A stretch of 64,000 nucleotides of DNA, taken from contig CACRXP010000149.1 of the NCBI GenBank assembly GCA_902702965.1, positions 703,100-767,099 on the forward strand, in the 5' to 3' direction. The notes under the pieces are model-generated. The model was not told the origin of the DNA and made no database searches. It saw nothing but the letters and a program-made list of their open reading frames with translations. The number at the start of each line of letters is the position of its first letter. The first letter of the stretch is position 1. Source of the DNA: Spirometra erinaceieuropaei. Lineage: Eukaryota > Platyhelminthes > Cestoda > Diphyllobothriidea > Diphyllobothriidae. Positions 33,701 to 44,579 of the stretch are shown one piece after another. Position numbers and translations under genes: made by a program.

Positions 33701-35838
33701 TCTGCTAACTGGCATAAATTCAAATGACGGGAACCATCCTGGGAAGGAGGTAAGAAATATAAAACTGGGAAATTTTTTCACTTGGTTCATATTTTAAATA
33801 TCCTCGTAGAATTGAGCCATGCCGTGTGGGGATTTACAGGGAATTTTAAATGAAACGAATCGAATAATCCTTTGAATGCAATTAAGGTCGGATGAGCATA
33901 ATTTTGCTACAAGATATGAGGAAAAGCATGACAAAAATATGTCTTTTTACTTTAGGTAGACACTAGAAAATTCGAGTTTGGCACTGATATACTACCTGTA
34001 ATTCTCCTGCGTACTTAGCTACAACCACTGCCTTTGAAGCAACTTTCTTGGTTTATTTTCTCAGAGGCCACGTGTGACCTCGTGCGTTCACTGAACTTTT
34101 CGGGCATTTACAAGCAGGGTAAGCAAATTCTGGACTTCAGATTGTTTTCAGGTAAAAGCCTTTAAATTCTTTCATCTGTAAGTAACTCAATTCCAGCCGC
34201 CAGCTGATAGGCAGCACGTATTCCCACAGGAGCGTACACGCAAAAATGATGAGGTATTTTTTAAAAAGCTGATTGCATTCGAAGGCGGAGGTCAAATCAC
34301 TGTCGGAGGATTAATTACATTTGATATTTTTGTTCCAAAAGCCAGGCTTTAATGCACAAGCAATTAAATTATGCAGACAAAAGTGAATTACTACCATATT
34401 TTGCATACACTTTCGGAGAGTGTCGGAAGTTAATTAAATTTTGTGCGCAATGGAATATGCAGGTTGCACTCGAAGGGCCCAAACTGAGAGTTATATACCA
34501 ATGTATGCATAATGTAAATTGCTTAAATATTTAATATTTTATTATCTTCAAGTAATCAGGCGTTAATATTGATGTGCAGCTATATTTAATTTTCGTTTTA
34601 CTCAAAATACTGAGTGCATTTGGTGATCAGAGGATTTGCTTCCTATCACCTATCGAATACGATTAAGATGCTATGTGCGACATGACAACAAGCCCGTTTC
34701 TCGGTTGTTAAGGCTTTGTGCTCCTGACTAGCAAGTCGTGAAGTCGGCCCTCGGAGATTCCGAAACCCGGGACTGCGTATGGCTGACTGATGACGCCTAA
34801 TAAGCCAGGAAATTATCGTTTCAGTCTCCCTTGTCTTTGTCGGCAGTTCTGCTCTGCCCACATGCTGCGCTTTCTGTCTTTTCTCAAAAAAATCGAAAAA
34901 TGGGACTAGGGGACAAATAAATTCTGATGGTCTTCCGCAGACATTGTGGCAGAATAGGGAGGCTAATGAGGGCGTACTGTTTTTCCTTTCTTGCTTATTA
35001 GCAGTTTGTTATTTTAAGTGAATGTTAAGGTTTATTAAAATTGCGAATAAAATCCTATAGTCGCTGTAAACATCTTTTGACAGCGCTATTAGACTCAGTT
35101 TATGTGCTTCTCTACTGGAACGTTTGTTTCGCTCTAAAAAATATGGTTTTACGGGAAGCCTAAATTGTCCAACTAACAAAATTATCTTCGAAATATGCCA
35201 CCTAGTAGAAAAGATTACTAGATGGACAACTGTGAGCGGTAACGACAAGAAAGAATTGGTCAGCGCCCACTTGAGTAAAAACGCCCTTTAACGTATGCCA
35301 TTGGACCCCTCGAGTCAACTATGATTAGGATTACTTGCGCTCACCCGGAGTAGCGTTAACTATGCATACCTACCGCGGGTCAGAAGAGGGCGTTAAAGCG
35401 CCGTCATCGACAGACATATGATGAATAACTATTGCTATTTACAGAGTGATCCTGGAAATTACATACAGGTCTGAATTGGTTAGTCCTGTGTTATCTGTTA
35501 AATCAGTAATCCATGTCCTATAGGCGTTCGACGTGAGTTTTGGATATGAGCCGTTGGGATTCATATCAGCTACCCATAGTTTCGATTCCTTGTCATGCAG
35601 TTCGTTTATCGAAAAGTGTTAGATCCCAAAAAACCCGGAGCCCTGCTTTCCAGCGTGTGTATAGAATAGCCGTCAAAATTGATAGTTAACAGCACGTCCA
35701 TATCTTGGATCAACATAGGAGCGAAAAATGGCAACCAGTAAAGAATCGCGATCCATAGTAGTACTCATAGAGGAAGGTGCTGACTGATCTGAAATTCACG
35801 TTTAACAACAACGTCCTTCTCACAAGTGGGTTGGTGTA
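30800..35838. other. Mostly unassigned; one weak minus-strand exon
   Basis: AT-rich with few open frames. On the minus strand 32,728-32,884 is open between an acceptor TATTTTGTAG and a donor GTATGTTATG. It encodes a peptide with NCAFKWPSSKTYLDKFLAAY and could be an exon, but this is weak. A hammerhead-like repeat is listed separately. The remainder shows nothing I can name. Confidence 0.3.
34700..34860 (+). repeat. Dispersed repeat with hammerhead-like core, copy 2
   Basis: CTGATGA (34,787-34,793), GCCTAATAAGCCAG and GAAA (34,809-34,812) follow the same order as at 2800-2824. Downstream similarity (TTTGTCGGCAGTT) extends the homology. Stem pairing before GAAA is imperfect. Confidence 0.35.
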
Positions 35839-36090
35839 CAGTCCTCGGCTGATTTTATGAAATTTTAAAATGGAAAGCTGAAGTGCGTTTTCGATTGGGA
35901 AGAATTAATTAAGTGGGACTGTAATATTGGCTATCTTTAGATGCAATCCCGTGATATTTCAGACACTTCAAAGTGTTGGCTTTTGAATGCGTTTCTATTC
36001 GACCGCTCAAAAAACCCCAGTCGGCAAAAATGACTGCTCAATTAGGACACGTTTCTTTGTCGATTTTCAACGCCTATGTAAATTTAAGTA
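35839..36090 (+). mobile_element. Mariner-like MITE family M, left half
   Basis: Starts CAGTCCTCGGCTGATTTTAT right after TA (35,837-35,838), matching the left TIR pattern of 58,222. It then follows with TGTAATATTGGCTA..ATGC and TGAATGCGTTTCTATTCGACC. The copy is cut off just before the telomere-like array. Confidence 0.6.
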
Positions 36091-36120
36091 TATGTTATAG
36101 GCCTAAAACGCGGCCCTATC

Positions 36121-36318
36121 AGACAAACCTTAACCTTAAATGATAACCCTAAAGCATTACTCCAAATCGTAATCGCAGACTCTAACGCTGGATCCAAACC
36201 CTAAACCGTGACTCTAAATCCTAACCCTAAACCTTAACTCAAAACACTAACACTAAACCCTAAATCCCTAACCGTAGCTCTAAACCATTACCTAAACCCT
36301 AACTCTAACACTAAACGG
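36121..36318. repeat. Degenerate telomere-like array (CCCTAA type)
   Basis: About 200 bp made of variants of AACCCTAAA. I count six exact CCCTAA and many one-base variants (CCTTAA, CTCTAA, CACTAA, CCATTA). Flatworm telomeres use TTAGGG, whose complement is CCCTAA. The array is interstitial and decayed and lies next to a truncated MITE. Confidence 0.7.
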
Positions 36319-36860
36319 AAACCCACCTATTGGAGTTAATATTTATGCGAAATTCGTAGGCAATTGGCAAAAAAATGACTAGATGTGGCCGCGTCTAAGG
36401 CCTATGTCAAATATATTTTCCAGAAAACAACCGAAAATATTATTTTGGATAATAATTTGCTAACAAATCATGTCTTCTGACAATTTTATGCTTAAAGAAT
36501 GGATATATTTTGGATTTAAAAGTTTTTCTGTTCTCGAATTATTTTGAACTCAATTTGTTGTAGCACTTTTGTTTAAGTTTTTAAGTCTACAAGTTACATT
36601 CTCTCCACGAAAATAAGAACATGAGTTTCTTTATGCCATCATGCGAATACCTTATGGGCTCATAAAATGTTGCAACGGACGGGGACTACGTTTTGTGCTT
36701 AACGGGGAGTATTATTAAACCGACAGTTGCGATGTTATTCGAGTAGATATTGTGTGGTCTTAAGGGGTGAAGTGGCGTCCAGCTTTGGATCCACGTGATG
36801 GTCGTAGTAGGCCGCCTACTTGTTTGCAGGTTTTGACTACGCCTAGCATTCACTAACTGT
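36319..36860. other. No recognisable feature
   Basis: AT-rich. Nothing supported. Confidence 0.35.
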
Positions 36861-37270
36861 CACCTCACCCTCGCATGTGGCTTTTCGAAGATGCCCTCTG
36901 CCTAGCAGCCCACACCCCGATAACCGCCTCGATCGGTGAGCCAAACCAGGTGAGGGTATCCGTGTGTGCATCTTCGCACACGGTAACTCGGCTCCACTGG
37001 CCGGATGGACTACCGCCTCGGCATCTCCGAGACGAGACTCCATCTGCAACACTGAGGGAGACCACAAGGTACGTGAGCCCCCAGATAAGCGAGCATCGCT
37101 CTGCTGGCCTGCTATTTGCTTGCTTGTTTGTGTTTGTTCTTGTTGAAAAATAAATGCCGTTCTGTTGAATCTCCTCTCTCGCCTATGCCTTTTGTCGGTC
37201 TTTCCTGCTTGCTTTTGTCTGCTTATTGATGTTTGTCCTTATAGTGAACTCAGGGTTGTTCTGCTAAATC
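36861..37270 (+). other. GC-rich block before finger-LINE, possibly its 5' UTR
   Basis: A sharp rise in GC (about 36,861-37,080), followed by a T-rich leader, precedes the first recognisable LINE codons at about 37,275. Open frames in it look incidental. Assignment as LINE 5' UTR is an inference from position. Confidence 0.35.
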
Positions 37271-37274
37271 TATC

Positions 37275-39645
37275 TGCACACGACAGTTCGATAATCCTAG
37301 GAACAACCGAGTGTAACAAAGGACGGCATTAGTGGCTCGTGAACTGGCGCGCTACAAGGTGGACATCGCTGTACTTAGCGAGATCCGCTTCCCTGGACAA
37401 GGCCAATTAGAGGAGGTTGGCGCCGGCTACACCTTATTCTGGAGCGGTCGCCGCAGGGCGGAGCGATGGGATGTGGGCGTCGCCTTTGTCATCCGGAACG
37501 ACATCGTGGGACGGCTGCTCTGTCTGTCGCAGGGCACCAACGACCGATTGATGAGTCTCCGTCTGTCTTTCCAAGGATCCGGATTTGTCACAATCGTCAA
37601 GGCCTACGCCCCGCCGATGGCCAGCCGTGACGAGGTGAGGAACAAATTCTACGAGGACCTGCACGCCCTCATGGCGACTGTGCCGAAGGCGGATAAGTCA
37701 ATTGTTCTTGGTGGCTTCAACGCCCGCGTCGGCACAGACCATGCTGCCTGGAGAGGATTACTGGGTCCTCATGCTCTCGGTGGCTTCAACGACAATGTCC
37801 TGCTCCTCCTACGAACCTGCGATGAACACCGACTCATCCTGGCCAACGTCTACTTCCGCCGTCTGACGTGGGCGATGGCGACCTGAATGTACCCTTGGTC
37901 GCAATACTGGCGCCTTCTGGACTATGTTCTCGTCCGGAGGCGAGACCAGTGGAACCTTCTGTTGACAGAGGCGATTCCGGATGTTAACGGACGCACCGAC
38001 CATCGTTTCGTCATCTCCAAAATGCGGAATCGCCTACAGCCTCGCTAAAGACCTCAAGGTAAGCGACCCCCAGGTAAGCTGGATATTGTTTTGTTGTCTT
38101 TGCCTGCTCACCATCTCCACTTCAGGAATGAGCTAGCTCAGCGGCTAGTCAACCTTCCAGTCGCCACCACTCCGCTGACTCGACCGCCTCCGTTGAGAAC
38201 CGATGGTGCAAACTCCGAGACAAAGTCCAACCGACGGCCCTGACTGTCCTCGGTCGCTCACGTTGCCAACACCAAGACTGGTTCGATGACAACGACGCCA
38301 CTATCAGCGACCTGCTCGCCGAGAAGAACCGTCTGCACAAAGCCTAAGTAACTCGCCTCACCGACGACAACAAAGCAGCCTTTCACCAAAGGCGCCGTCT
38401 TTTGCAACAGCGACTGCATAAGATATAGGACGCCTGGACGGCTCGCAAGGCTGGGGAGATCCAAGTCTACACAAACAGCAGCAATTGGAAGAACTTCTTC
38501 ACCGCGATCAAGTCTGTCTACGATGCGTCAACCAAGCCAACCGCTCCTCCTCTTAGCGCAGACTGATGTACCCTACTCACCGATAACAAACAAATCCTAC
38601 AGCGATGGGCCGAACACTTTAGAGGCGTCCTCAACCATCCCCTCTACCATCTCCAACGCCGCCATCGACTGCCACAAGTGGAGACCAACGCCGACCTCGA
38701 CCTCCTGCCCTCCCTCCACGAAACCATCAGGGGCGTGCCTCATCTCTCTACCGGGAAAACGTCCGGATCAGACGCGATCCCAGCTGAAATCTACAAGCAC
38801 GGTGGTCGCCAACTCATGGGTCAACTGATGGCGCTCTTCCAGGAGATGTGGCGTCAAGGAGAAGTCCCGCAGGATTTTAAGGACGCCACAATCATCTATC
38901 TCTACAAGCGCAAAGGGAACCGCCAAATCTGCGACAACCAACGAGGTATTTCTCTACTGAACATCGCCAGGAAGACCTTCGTTTGCATCCTTCTTAATCG
39001 CCTGAACAACCATCTGGAACATGGTCTCCTGCCAGAAAGCCAGTGCGGTCTCCGCCGTCATCACAGCACCACCGACATGACCTTCAACACCCGTTAACTG
39101 CAGGAGAAGTGTCAGGGGATGCGTACCCACCTGTTCTCTACATTCGTGGATCTGACAAAAGCCTTGTTCCCACACTGGCAACTAACACTGAACGCACTCC
39201 CGAAACCCACTACTATGCTCCTCCTCCATCGCTTCGTAATCTGCTGCAGCAGCTGATGTACCCACCACTCCTGTACTCAATCCATACGCACTAACTAACA
39301 TCAACCGACACACCGTAAACACTAGCGATGTGGACTCGGTCTATACGTGTCCTCATTGCGACCGCATCTCACACATCGCCTGGTCGGTTACTTGCGAATC
39401 CATCGCACAGAGACGGGCGAATCAGTGCCTGGAGCACCAACCTACACTCGGCGCAGTCACTTCCGCTGTCCACACTGCCCTCGCACCTTCACTCACCGCA
39501 TGGGCCTATTAGGCCACATGCGCGTTCATGAAAACCTACGGAAGACAACTGACGGCCATCACGCCCTCCCTCACCAGCACCTGCACCACGCAGCAATATC
39601 AGGCATTGCAAGCACCCAACTACCACCGGACTGGTGGACTGAGAG
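37275..39645 (+). pseudogene. Finger-bearing LINE, copy 1, RT core deleted
   Basis: The APE endonuclease starts near NPRNNRV (in-frame TAA about 37,313) and continues open from 37,332 to 37,886: [11 protein letters not shown], then LGGFNARVG, where the usual GDFN aspartate is Gly, then a stop after LTWAMAT. The frame resumes with [12 protein letters not shown] and DHRFVISKM. The N-terminal RT part is readable at 38,678-39,097 (GKTSGSDAIPAEIYKHGG, NRQICDNQRGISLLN). At FVDLTKA (motif A, about 39,160) it jumps straight to the low-complexity linker and C2H2 fingers. One finger is intact: CPHCPRTFTHRMGLLGHMRVH. Motifs B and C and the rest of the RT are deleted. Several stops. Copy 2 at 46,785 has the same deletion. 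Confidence 0.82.
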
Positions 39646-39649
39646 CTAA

Positions 39650-40410
39650 GCCGTCATACCTCCTTCTCAACGTGACATCTGGCACTCTCACGCATATGAG
39701 ATGTACGCCTCTCAACTCCCGTCGTGTGAAATCCTGGTGTGTCTGTGTGTGTTTGGGGGACTTGGTCTTGCATGTGACGCGCGCAGGCACGGTCACTAGA
39801 TATGCCAGTCACCGCGCCCATTCCCCGTACCAGTCAAGTGACCGGCTCGGACAGTAGCTGGGGCCTGGTAATGAGAAGGGAGAGCGAGGTCGACGACTCA
39901 GCGAATTTTCATCACTATAAACAATCTGACGCGCTTGAAGCTATCTCGGTGCGTTAAAAGCCCTGGCTTAGAAGGTTGTCATCCGACGCGATAACTTGGA
40001 CCTCGCAGTCGGCCCATTGTTGTGGGCTTGTGTGTGGAGCGACCGGATGGTAGTCAAGGAGTCCGGCTGAAATGGCTTCTTCTTAATGTGGCCTTTATGG
40101 CACTCTCACTCCGTGGAATCCGAGGCGGGTGTGACGGCACGCCTAGGTGCGGCTTCGGTCGTGCCAGCCCCCATTGTTGTTGTTGGTTAAAACACTTGGT
40201 CATTTTCTGTGTGGACCAGGGGGTGTGGAGTGGAGCGTCAAGGTGCGGGTTCGATCGTGCCATCACCTGCGTCCTCCCCAGCCTCCGGCCTTCTTAACTA
40301 TGTCTTGACACAGGGTTCAGGTGGAGAGGAGGGAGTGTGGTAGTTGCAGCGCAAGTCTACTATTACTATAGACTAATTCACGCACAATTTACCGGCCGGG
40401 CTCCACCGTA
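39650..40410 (+). repeat. Dispersed repeat R, copy 4 (in duplication)
   Basis: Long form of R, running from GGCACTCTCACGCATATGAG through CACTATAAACAATCTGACG, TTCTTAATGTGGCCTTTATG and GTCTTGACACAGGGTTCAGG to ACTAATTCACGCACAATTT. It abuts the end of the finger-LINE ORF. Confidence 0.75.
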
Positions 40411-40419
40411 TGTGCCACA

Positions 40420-40825
40420 GATGAGCATTAGCTTAGGCGCAGTCTACACCTGCGAGCGAGTGAATGACCTTCTACGATCGTCACGTGAACCCACAACTAG
40501 ACACCCCTACACCCCCTTGATGCCTTACAACATTTATACACCGCATGCCTCTAATCGGTCATATAATTGTCCATGGCGGCGGAAAGTACCGGGATGTCAT
40601 CATGACAAATCCACCTCCTACACCGAAAAACTCATGGACCACCGACGTTAGCAAGTCCATCACCGCCAATGCCAGCGTCGCCACCACTAACAACATAACC
40701 ACGCCGCCAGCTCGCTGGTTGCAGTCCCATATTGTCCTTATTGCCACCGCACGTTTGCATCGCGTATAAGTCTGTTCAGGCATTTGTGAATTCTTTGCAC
40801 CGAGACTGGTGTACAGGTTTCAGGA
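40420..40825 (+). pseudogene. Second finger-LINE tail (C2H2)
   Basis: A Ser/Thr/Pro-rich linker is followed by CPYCHRTFASRISLFRH (about 40,730-40,780), which matches a C2H2 finger up to the first His. A TGA follows and the last His is lost. It continues with CTETGVQ, as in the LINE tails (HRTETGE). This is only the 3' end of a LINE ORF, and no RT precedes it. Confidence 0.55.
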
Positions 40826-41235
40826 GAAACTGTAAGACTATTCCGGACACGAATCACCAAGCACGCGGCAGAAGTGCGAAGAAATGAGGTCAGTTCTCAA
40901 GTTGCGGCCCATTCAACGAGACCCGGTGATGAGACGAGTTCGATGAGGCCGAAATTTTCGCGAGAGGTGATAATCGCGCGGGCCGTGTGGTTCATGGGGC
41001 CCCAGTCTATCAACAGATTCAGTGACATCCCCCCCCCCCCCCGACAACCGGTGATGAGACTTAGTCTGGTCAAAGTAATTAGCCGATCAAGGGGCGCGCA
41101 TGTCGGTGAGCCAGGTGGCCTAGCAATTATTGCGCCAACAACTAACACAAGAGACAAAGTTTCAGCCATTAACAACTTGGATGCCGGTCATCAAGCGGTT
41201 AGTGCACCAGCGGGCAACCATCCTCGATGAGGAGG
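40826..41235 (+). pseudogene. PLE-A C-terminal fragment
   Basis: Starts within the GIY-YIG nuclease (VSGETVRLFRTRITKHAAEVRR) in the same frame as the preceding LINE finger tail. It continues through HEFEFDEAEIFARGDNRAGR and then, after a C-run (about 41,031-41,042) and frame changes, MRLSLVKVISRSRGAH and INNLDAGHQAVSAPAGN with stop at 41,228-41,230. The RT is absent. The downstream TATA-like CTATAAATACTGCA is shared with the 28.4 kb element. Confidence 0.75.
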
Positions 41236-41344
41236 GGAGCAGTTAATTAGCATAAGTATACAGTAGCATAGCGGTTGCGTCCTATAAATACTGCAAATTC
41301 CTGAGAATGAATTACCTGTATCTGATACTGCCTGTGATTATGGG

Positions 41345-41778
41345 TGTAGTGGACAGCCATAATGGCTACGTCGCGTCTCTCGCTACCGCCTGCACCTGCG
41401 TCCAGCGACCGCCTGCTATGGCACGCACGTCTGCCCGGCCTCGATTTGTCTCGTTGCAATTAACTGTCTGCATCACGCATTCGGTCGATTCTCTGCCTGC
41501 ACTACGCGAGGCTTGTCACAACCTTCGCGTGGCCTCGGAGCCAATCAACGCAACTCCTATCGCTGATTGGTAAGACAGGCGGGAACAGTCCGGAACAATA
41601 GAGTAAACAATCTGCAGCGAAACTTTTGCGGCGGCGACCTTCGGCGACACAGGGCTTGTCGCTCTCGCGGACGCCGCCTCCGCGGCGCCGGACGCATCCT
41701 CTTCCGGTTGCCAAATTTCCCCTTCACTATTCTGTACAGAATAAAGTGTCCTTACCAAATGGCGTCCTGCTTCTAACA
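41345..41778 (+). repeat. Putative solo LTR
   Basis: Begins TGTAGTGGACAGCC and ends CTTCTAACA, with AATAAA at about 41,740. The start resembles the putative gypsy LTR start TGTAGTGACATT at 62,329 (minus). No flanking target duplication or partner LTR was found, so this is tentative. Duplicated at 50,371-50,804. Confidence 0.25.
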
Positions 41779-42530
41779 ATTTGGGATATGGCCTTAAGTT
41801 GTGGCGTACTGAACGTACACCATCACCGCTTAGCCGCCACATGGGTTCCATCGTGAATCCAACACATCAGACGAATGAAGCTTTTGTTCCAGTGATCGTT
41901 TCTACTTCTTATCGGTTTCAGGAAACCCGATATGCTTCCGTCGCACCGCTGCTATCTGCTCAGACCGGCCTGGGCATTCGGTCAGCACAAGAATTTATTC
42001 GAACAAATGTCTATTCCGTGAAAATCTTCGAAAAACAGCACTCCAGGCCCAATCAGCACACCTTGCACTGCACGTTCCACGCACATCCCTAGCTCACAGA
42101 TGAACCCCCTCTACGCCACACGCCACATCCCGCAGCAAGCGGAGCCCCTTCCGGAGGCAAGCATATGGTTCGTTTCGTTGTCGCTAGTATGGCCGGCGCA
42201 TCCCCACTTGTCAGAACACGCATATGGTTTGATGTATACCGATACATTACTGGGTGACCAGGTCGTGTATGCCACACGCTGACGGGCTGTCTAGTTCTGT
42301 CATCCAATATGCCCAATCTCATCGCCAGATGATTGACGGATTCTGACAGTCGACTGGAGCGTGGGAGATGGAAGTTGCGGACACCAGGAAATCAATCGTA
42401 GGCAAGTCAGCGCACTCCTCACTAAAATAACCTTGACACCCTCTGTGGAAGTCCGGCACATTCTGCGGAGACCAGGCCGCGTAGACGGCCTGTTTAGCTT
42501 TGCCAGCCACTGCGCCCAAACCGATCTCCG
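41779..42530. other. Duplicated sequence of unknown type
   Basis: GC-rich sequence shared with 50,805-51,555. Open frames exist on both strands but none shows a domain that I recognise. Confidence 0.4.
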
Positions 42531-42640
42531 ATCGCCTTGACATTGTCCCAACATCGAAAGTGACCGGTGAGGGAGGAGGGGGTGTGTTAGATGCTGTTTA
42601 TGTCTGCGTCGCTGTAAACTAATTCATCCACAAGCCATCG
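42531..42640 (+). repeat. Tail fragment of repeat R
   Basis: GGTGAGGGAGGAGGGGGTGT..GTAAACTAATTCATCCACAAG matches the end of R. It starts exactly where duplication block 1 ends and has no counterpart in copy 2. Confidence 0.45.
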
Positions 42641-43260
42641 ATGCTGTGCCCCCTCTGTGCGACACTCGGTGGAAGTCGCCAATCGCCAACTGTCATAATA
42701 CGTGGCTGTTAGACGCCCACTCGATTAACCAGCATACTCACTTACGTCAAACTCACATGGCTCTGCAAACACACCCTGTAGGGGGGGGGGGAAGTCACGC
42801 GCGGCGCCCATTTCCTTGGGAGGCCGAATGCAGCGACTTACCCGGCACCTGTCTCGAAACACCTGCCTGGTTATGTTCGGAGAGAAAATCATACAGGCTC
42901 CCGGAAGCATGCCAACGTCCGCAGCAGCGGCCTGGCCACTCATAGTGGATTCGTCAACCTCCGATGGTGGACGGCAGCAAATGCTGATCGAAAATCTAGA
43001 CCTGAGATAAAGCTGTCTCAGTGACCGTCTCCTCGTCGAAAAGACAAACGTAACGACACCTGAGGTAGACTTAGACTTACATACTAGATTGGAAGCTTAT
43101 CTTCCGACCAATTTGCTGTTGAATCAGTGGGTCTATCCTTAGAGCCAAGGGATTTGGTTGGATGAAGATCATGATAAACATTGTGGCATGTAGGCGAAGA
43201 CAGCAAGATAATGCAACTAAAAAGTCGAGCAGCTACATCTAAGTTGTTATCGCCTGTTTC
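42641..43260. other. No secure feature; G-run at 42,781
   Basis: GC-moderate sequence with a ten-base G-run. Nothing supported. Confidence 0.35.
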
Positions 43261-43896
43261 CTAGTCAATAAATAACTTGTGAGTGAGTGGTGTACTGAGC
43301 TGGTTTTTAAATATCTCCCAGTCAAATGTTTTGCCAAGGACTTCATATACTCCAAGACCAAACTTCTGATGAGAATGAACTGCTTTAAGATACCGAGGTC
43401 TTGAGCTGAACAGTAAAACAAGGGCTTGGTCAGGAAATGGAACGCGAATGGAAGCAAACATTCGCGTACAAGGGTTTCCCCTCACCTCATCATGAACGCC
43501 AAGAATGCGACCGTACAGTTCTAGAGCACCGATCGAGAAGACGCAAATGCATAGACTGTTGAGTCCGGTAAAAATAAGACGATAGACTCGCCATCCGCGA
43601 GCTATGACGGTAGCGTCCACTCCTTCTCTCTCCTCGGGCACGGTTTTGTGTTCATTTGCAGCCTTTTCCTTCGAAATGACGTGCCCGGGTGGTGCGGAGT
43701 CTGTTAGGAGATCCTTTCCACTGAGTTGCGACTTCTGCAGTAGACAGGGTGTTACAGAACTTGGATCGAGCGTCCAGGTGCAAACAGTACCCACTTCGGG
43801 GTTCAGAAGGGCGTTATTCAACATGCGCCTGGAGGGTAAACCAATCTTTTCCGTTGTTGGAAGCCCATAAACGAGATAATTACAGCTTGCAAGCAA
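43261..43896 (-). CDS. Candidate host membrane-protein ORF
   Basis: A 212-codon open frame on minus is preceded by a TAG and an acceptor-like TTTGCTTGCAAG. The first ATG lies in ARR-like context about 24 codons in. The N-terminal half is polar. A hydrophobic helix (LIFTGLNSLCICVFSIGAL) is followed by ELYGRILGVHDE, then a further soluble part, and TAG at 43,261. There is also a good donor (GAG|GTGAGG) after HDE and a good acceptor (TTTTACTGTTCAG) 80 bp later. Splicing them would shift frame and end after a few codons, so either reading is possible. No TE motif is seen, and it lies in the segment missing from copy 2 of the duplication. Family not recognised. Confidence 0.45.
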   Translation of the reverse strand: MLASCNYLVYGLPTTEKIGLPSRRMLNNALLNPEVGTVCTWTLDPSSVTPCLLQKSQLSGKDLLTDSAPPGHVISKEKAANEHKTVPEEREGVDATVIARGWRVYRLIFTGLNSLCICVFSIGALELYGRILGVHDEVRGNPCTRMFASIRVPFPDQALVLLFSSRPRYLKAVHSHQKFGLGVYEVLGKTFDWEIFKNQLSTPLTHKLFID

Positions 43897-44579
43897 ACGC
43901 TAGCTACCCGAAGTTATCGACCAGTTCCTAACGGCAGGATCTGGCGTAGGCAACGATCGCAGACTGACGCACCTTTTCTTAGGAATTCGGGTGTTTTATA
44001 ATATTGATGCTTAAAGCTTTAAACTTCCGCCTTTAAAAACTCCGATAGCGTAAAACGACAAGCCGTCTTTATAATGTCTCCAGTAATACGTAATTTTCAT
44101 GGAGAAACACCGCCCATTGACGGCCTCTCCGGCGAGCTGTTGGCAGATTTCAGGGAGTTCCTAGCAGCCATTTCGTTAATCACCAAACGCAAACTCAGGC
44201 CGCGTAATGGCTACAATTTTCTGGCTGCCCTGCTTTGACGGCTTAGTCCGAGGAATTTCTGCAATACTTTAGGACTAAATACCTAAGGAGTTTTTTCTTA
44301 CACCTTCAAATGCCATCCCGAGTAGATTATCCGTATTTGCTTGAAATCGTGATTTACTTTGGCGAGATTTTAATCATTGTTTGCCATTCATCATCAAAAA
44401 GTCAATCACACTACTTTTGTCATAAAAATCATAATTATCGGTTCGTTTAAAAAAGTACAATTTAAAAACCTGTTGTCCCCTCGGACAAAACGTCCTTCAG
44501 AGGGTAGTGGAAGAAAGGCAAAGAAATTCAACGGCAGACCTCCTGACTCTACGCTGTCGAAAGAAGACTTTTGCTGAAT
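43897..44579. other. No recognisable feature
   Basis: AT-rich, short open frames. Nothing supported. Confidence 0.35.

Larger units (their letters stand above)
37761..42530 (+). repeat. Tandem duplication block 1, copy 1
   Basis: Aligns almost base for base with 46,785-51,555 (offset 9024-9025), differing by scattered substitutions and short indels. Both copies start from CTGGGTCCTCATGCTCTCGG (37,761; 46,785, where the N gap ends) and finish at CCAAACCGATCTCCG (42,530; 51,555). It contains the finger-LINE, R, a second finger tail, the PLE-A C-terminus and a putative LTR. Confidence 0.95.

Noticed and set aside
40890..40990. Hammerhead core (GGTGATGAG..GCCGAAA) in the duplicated unit
   Set aside because: The bases encode the PLE C-terminal GHEFEFDEAE segment, and the core C is G; better explained as coding remnant.
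41345..41778. Complete LTR retrotransposon in the duplicated unit
   Set aside because: Only one LTR-like block, no second LTR, no gag or pol nearby, and no target duplication.
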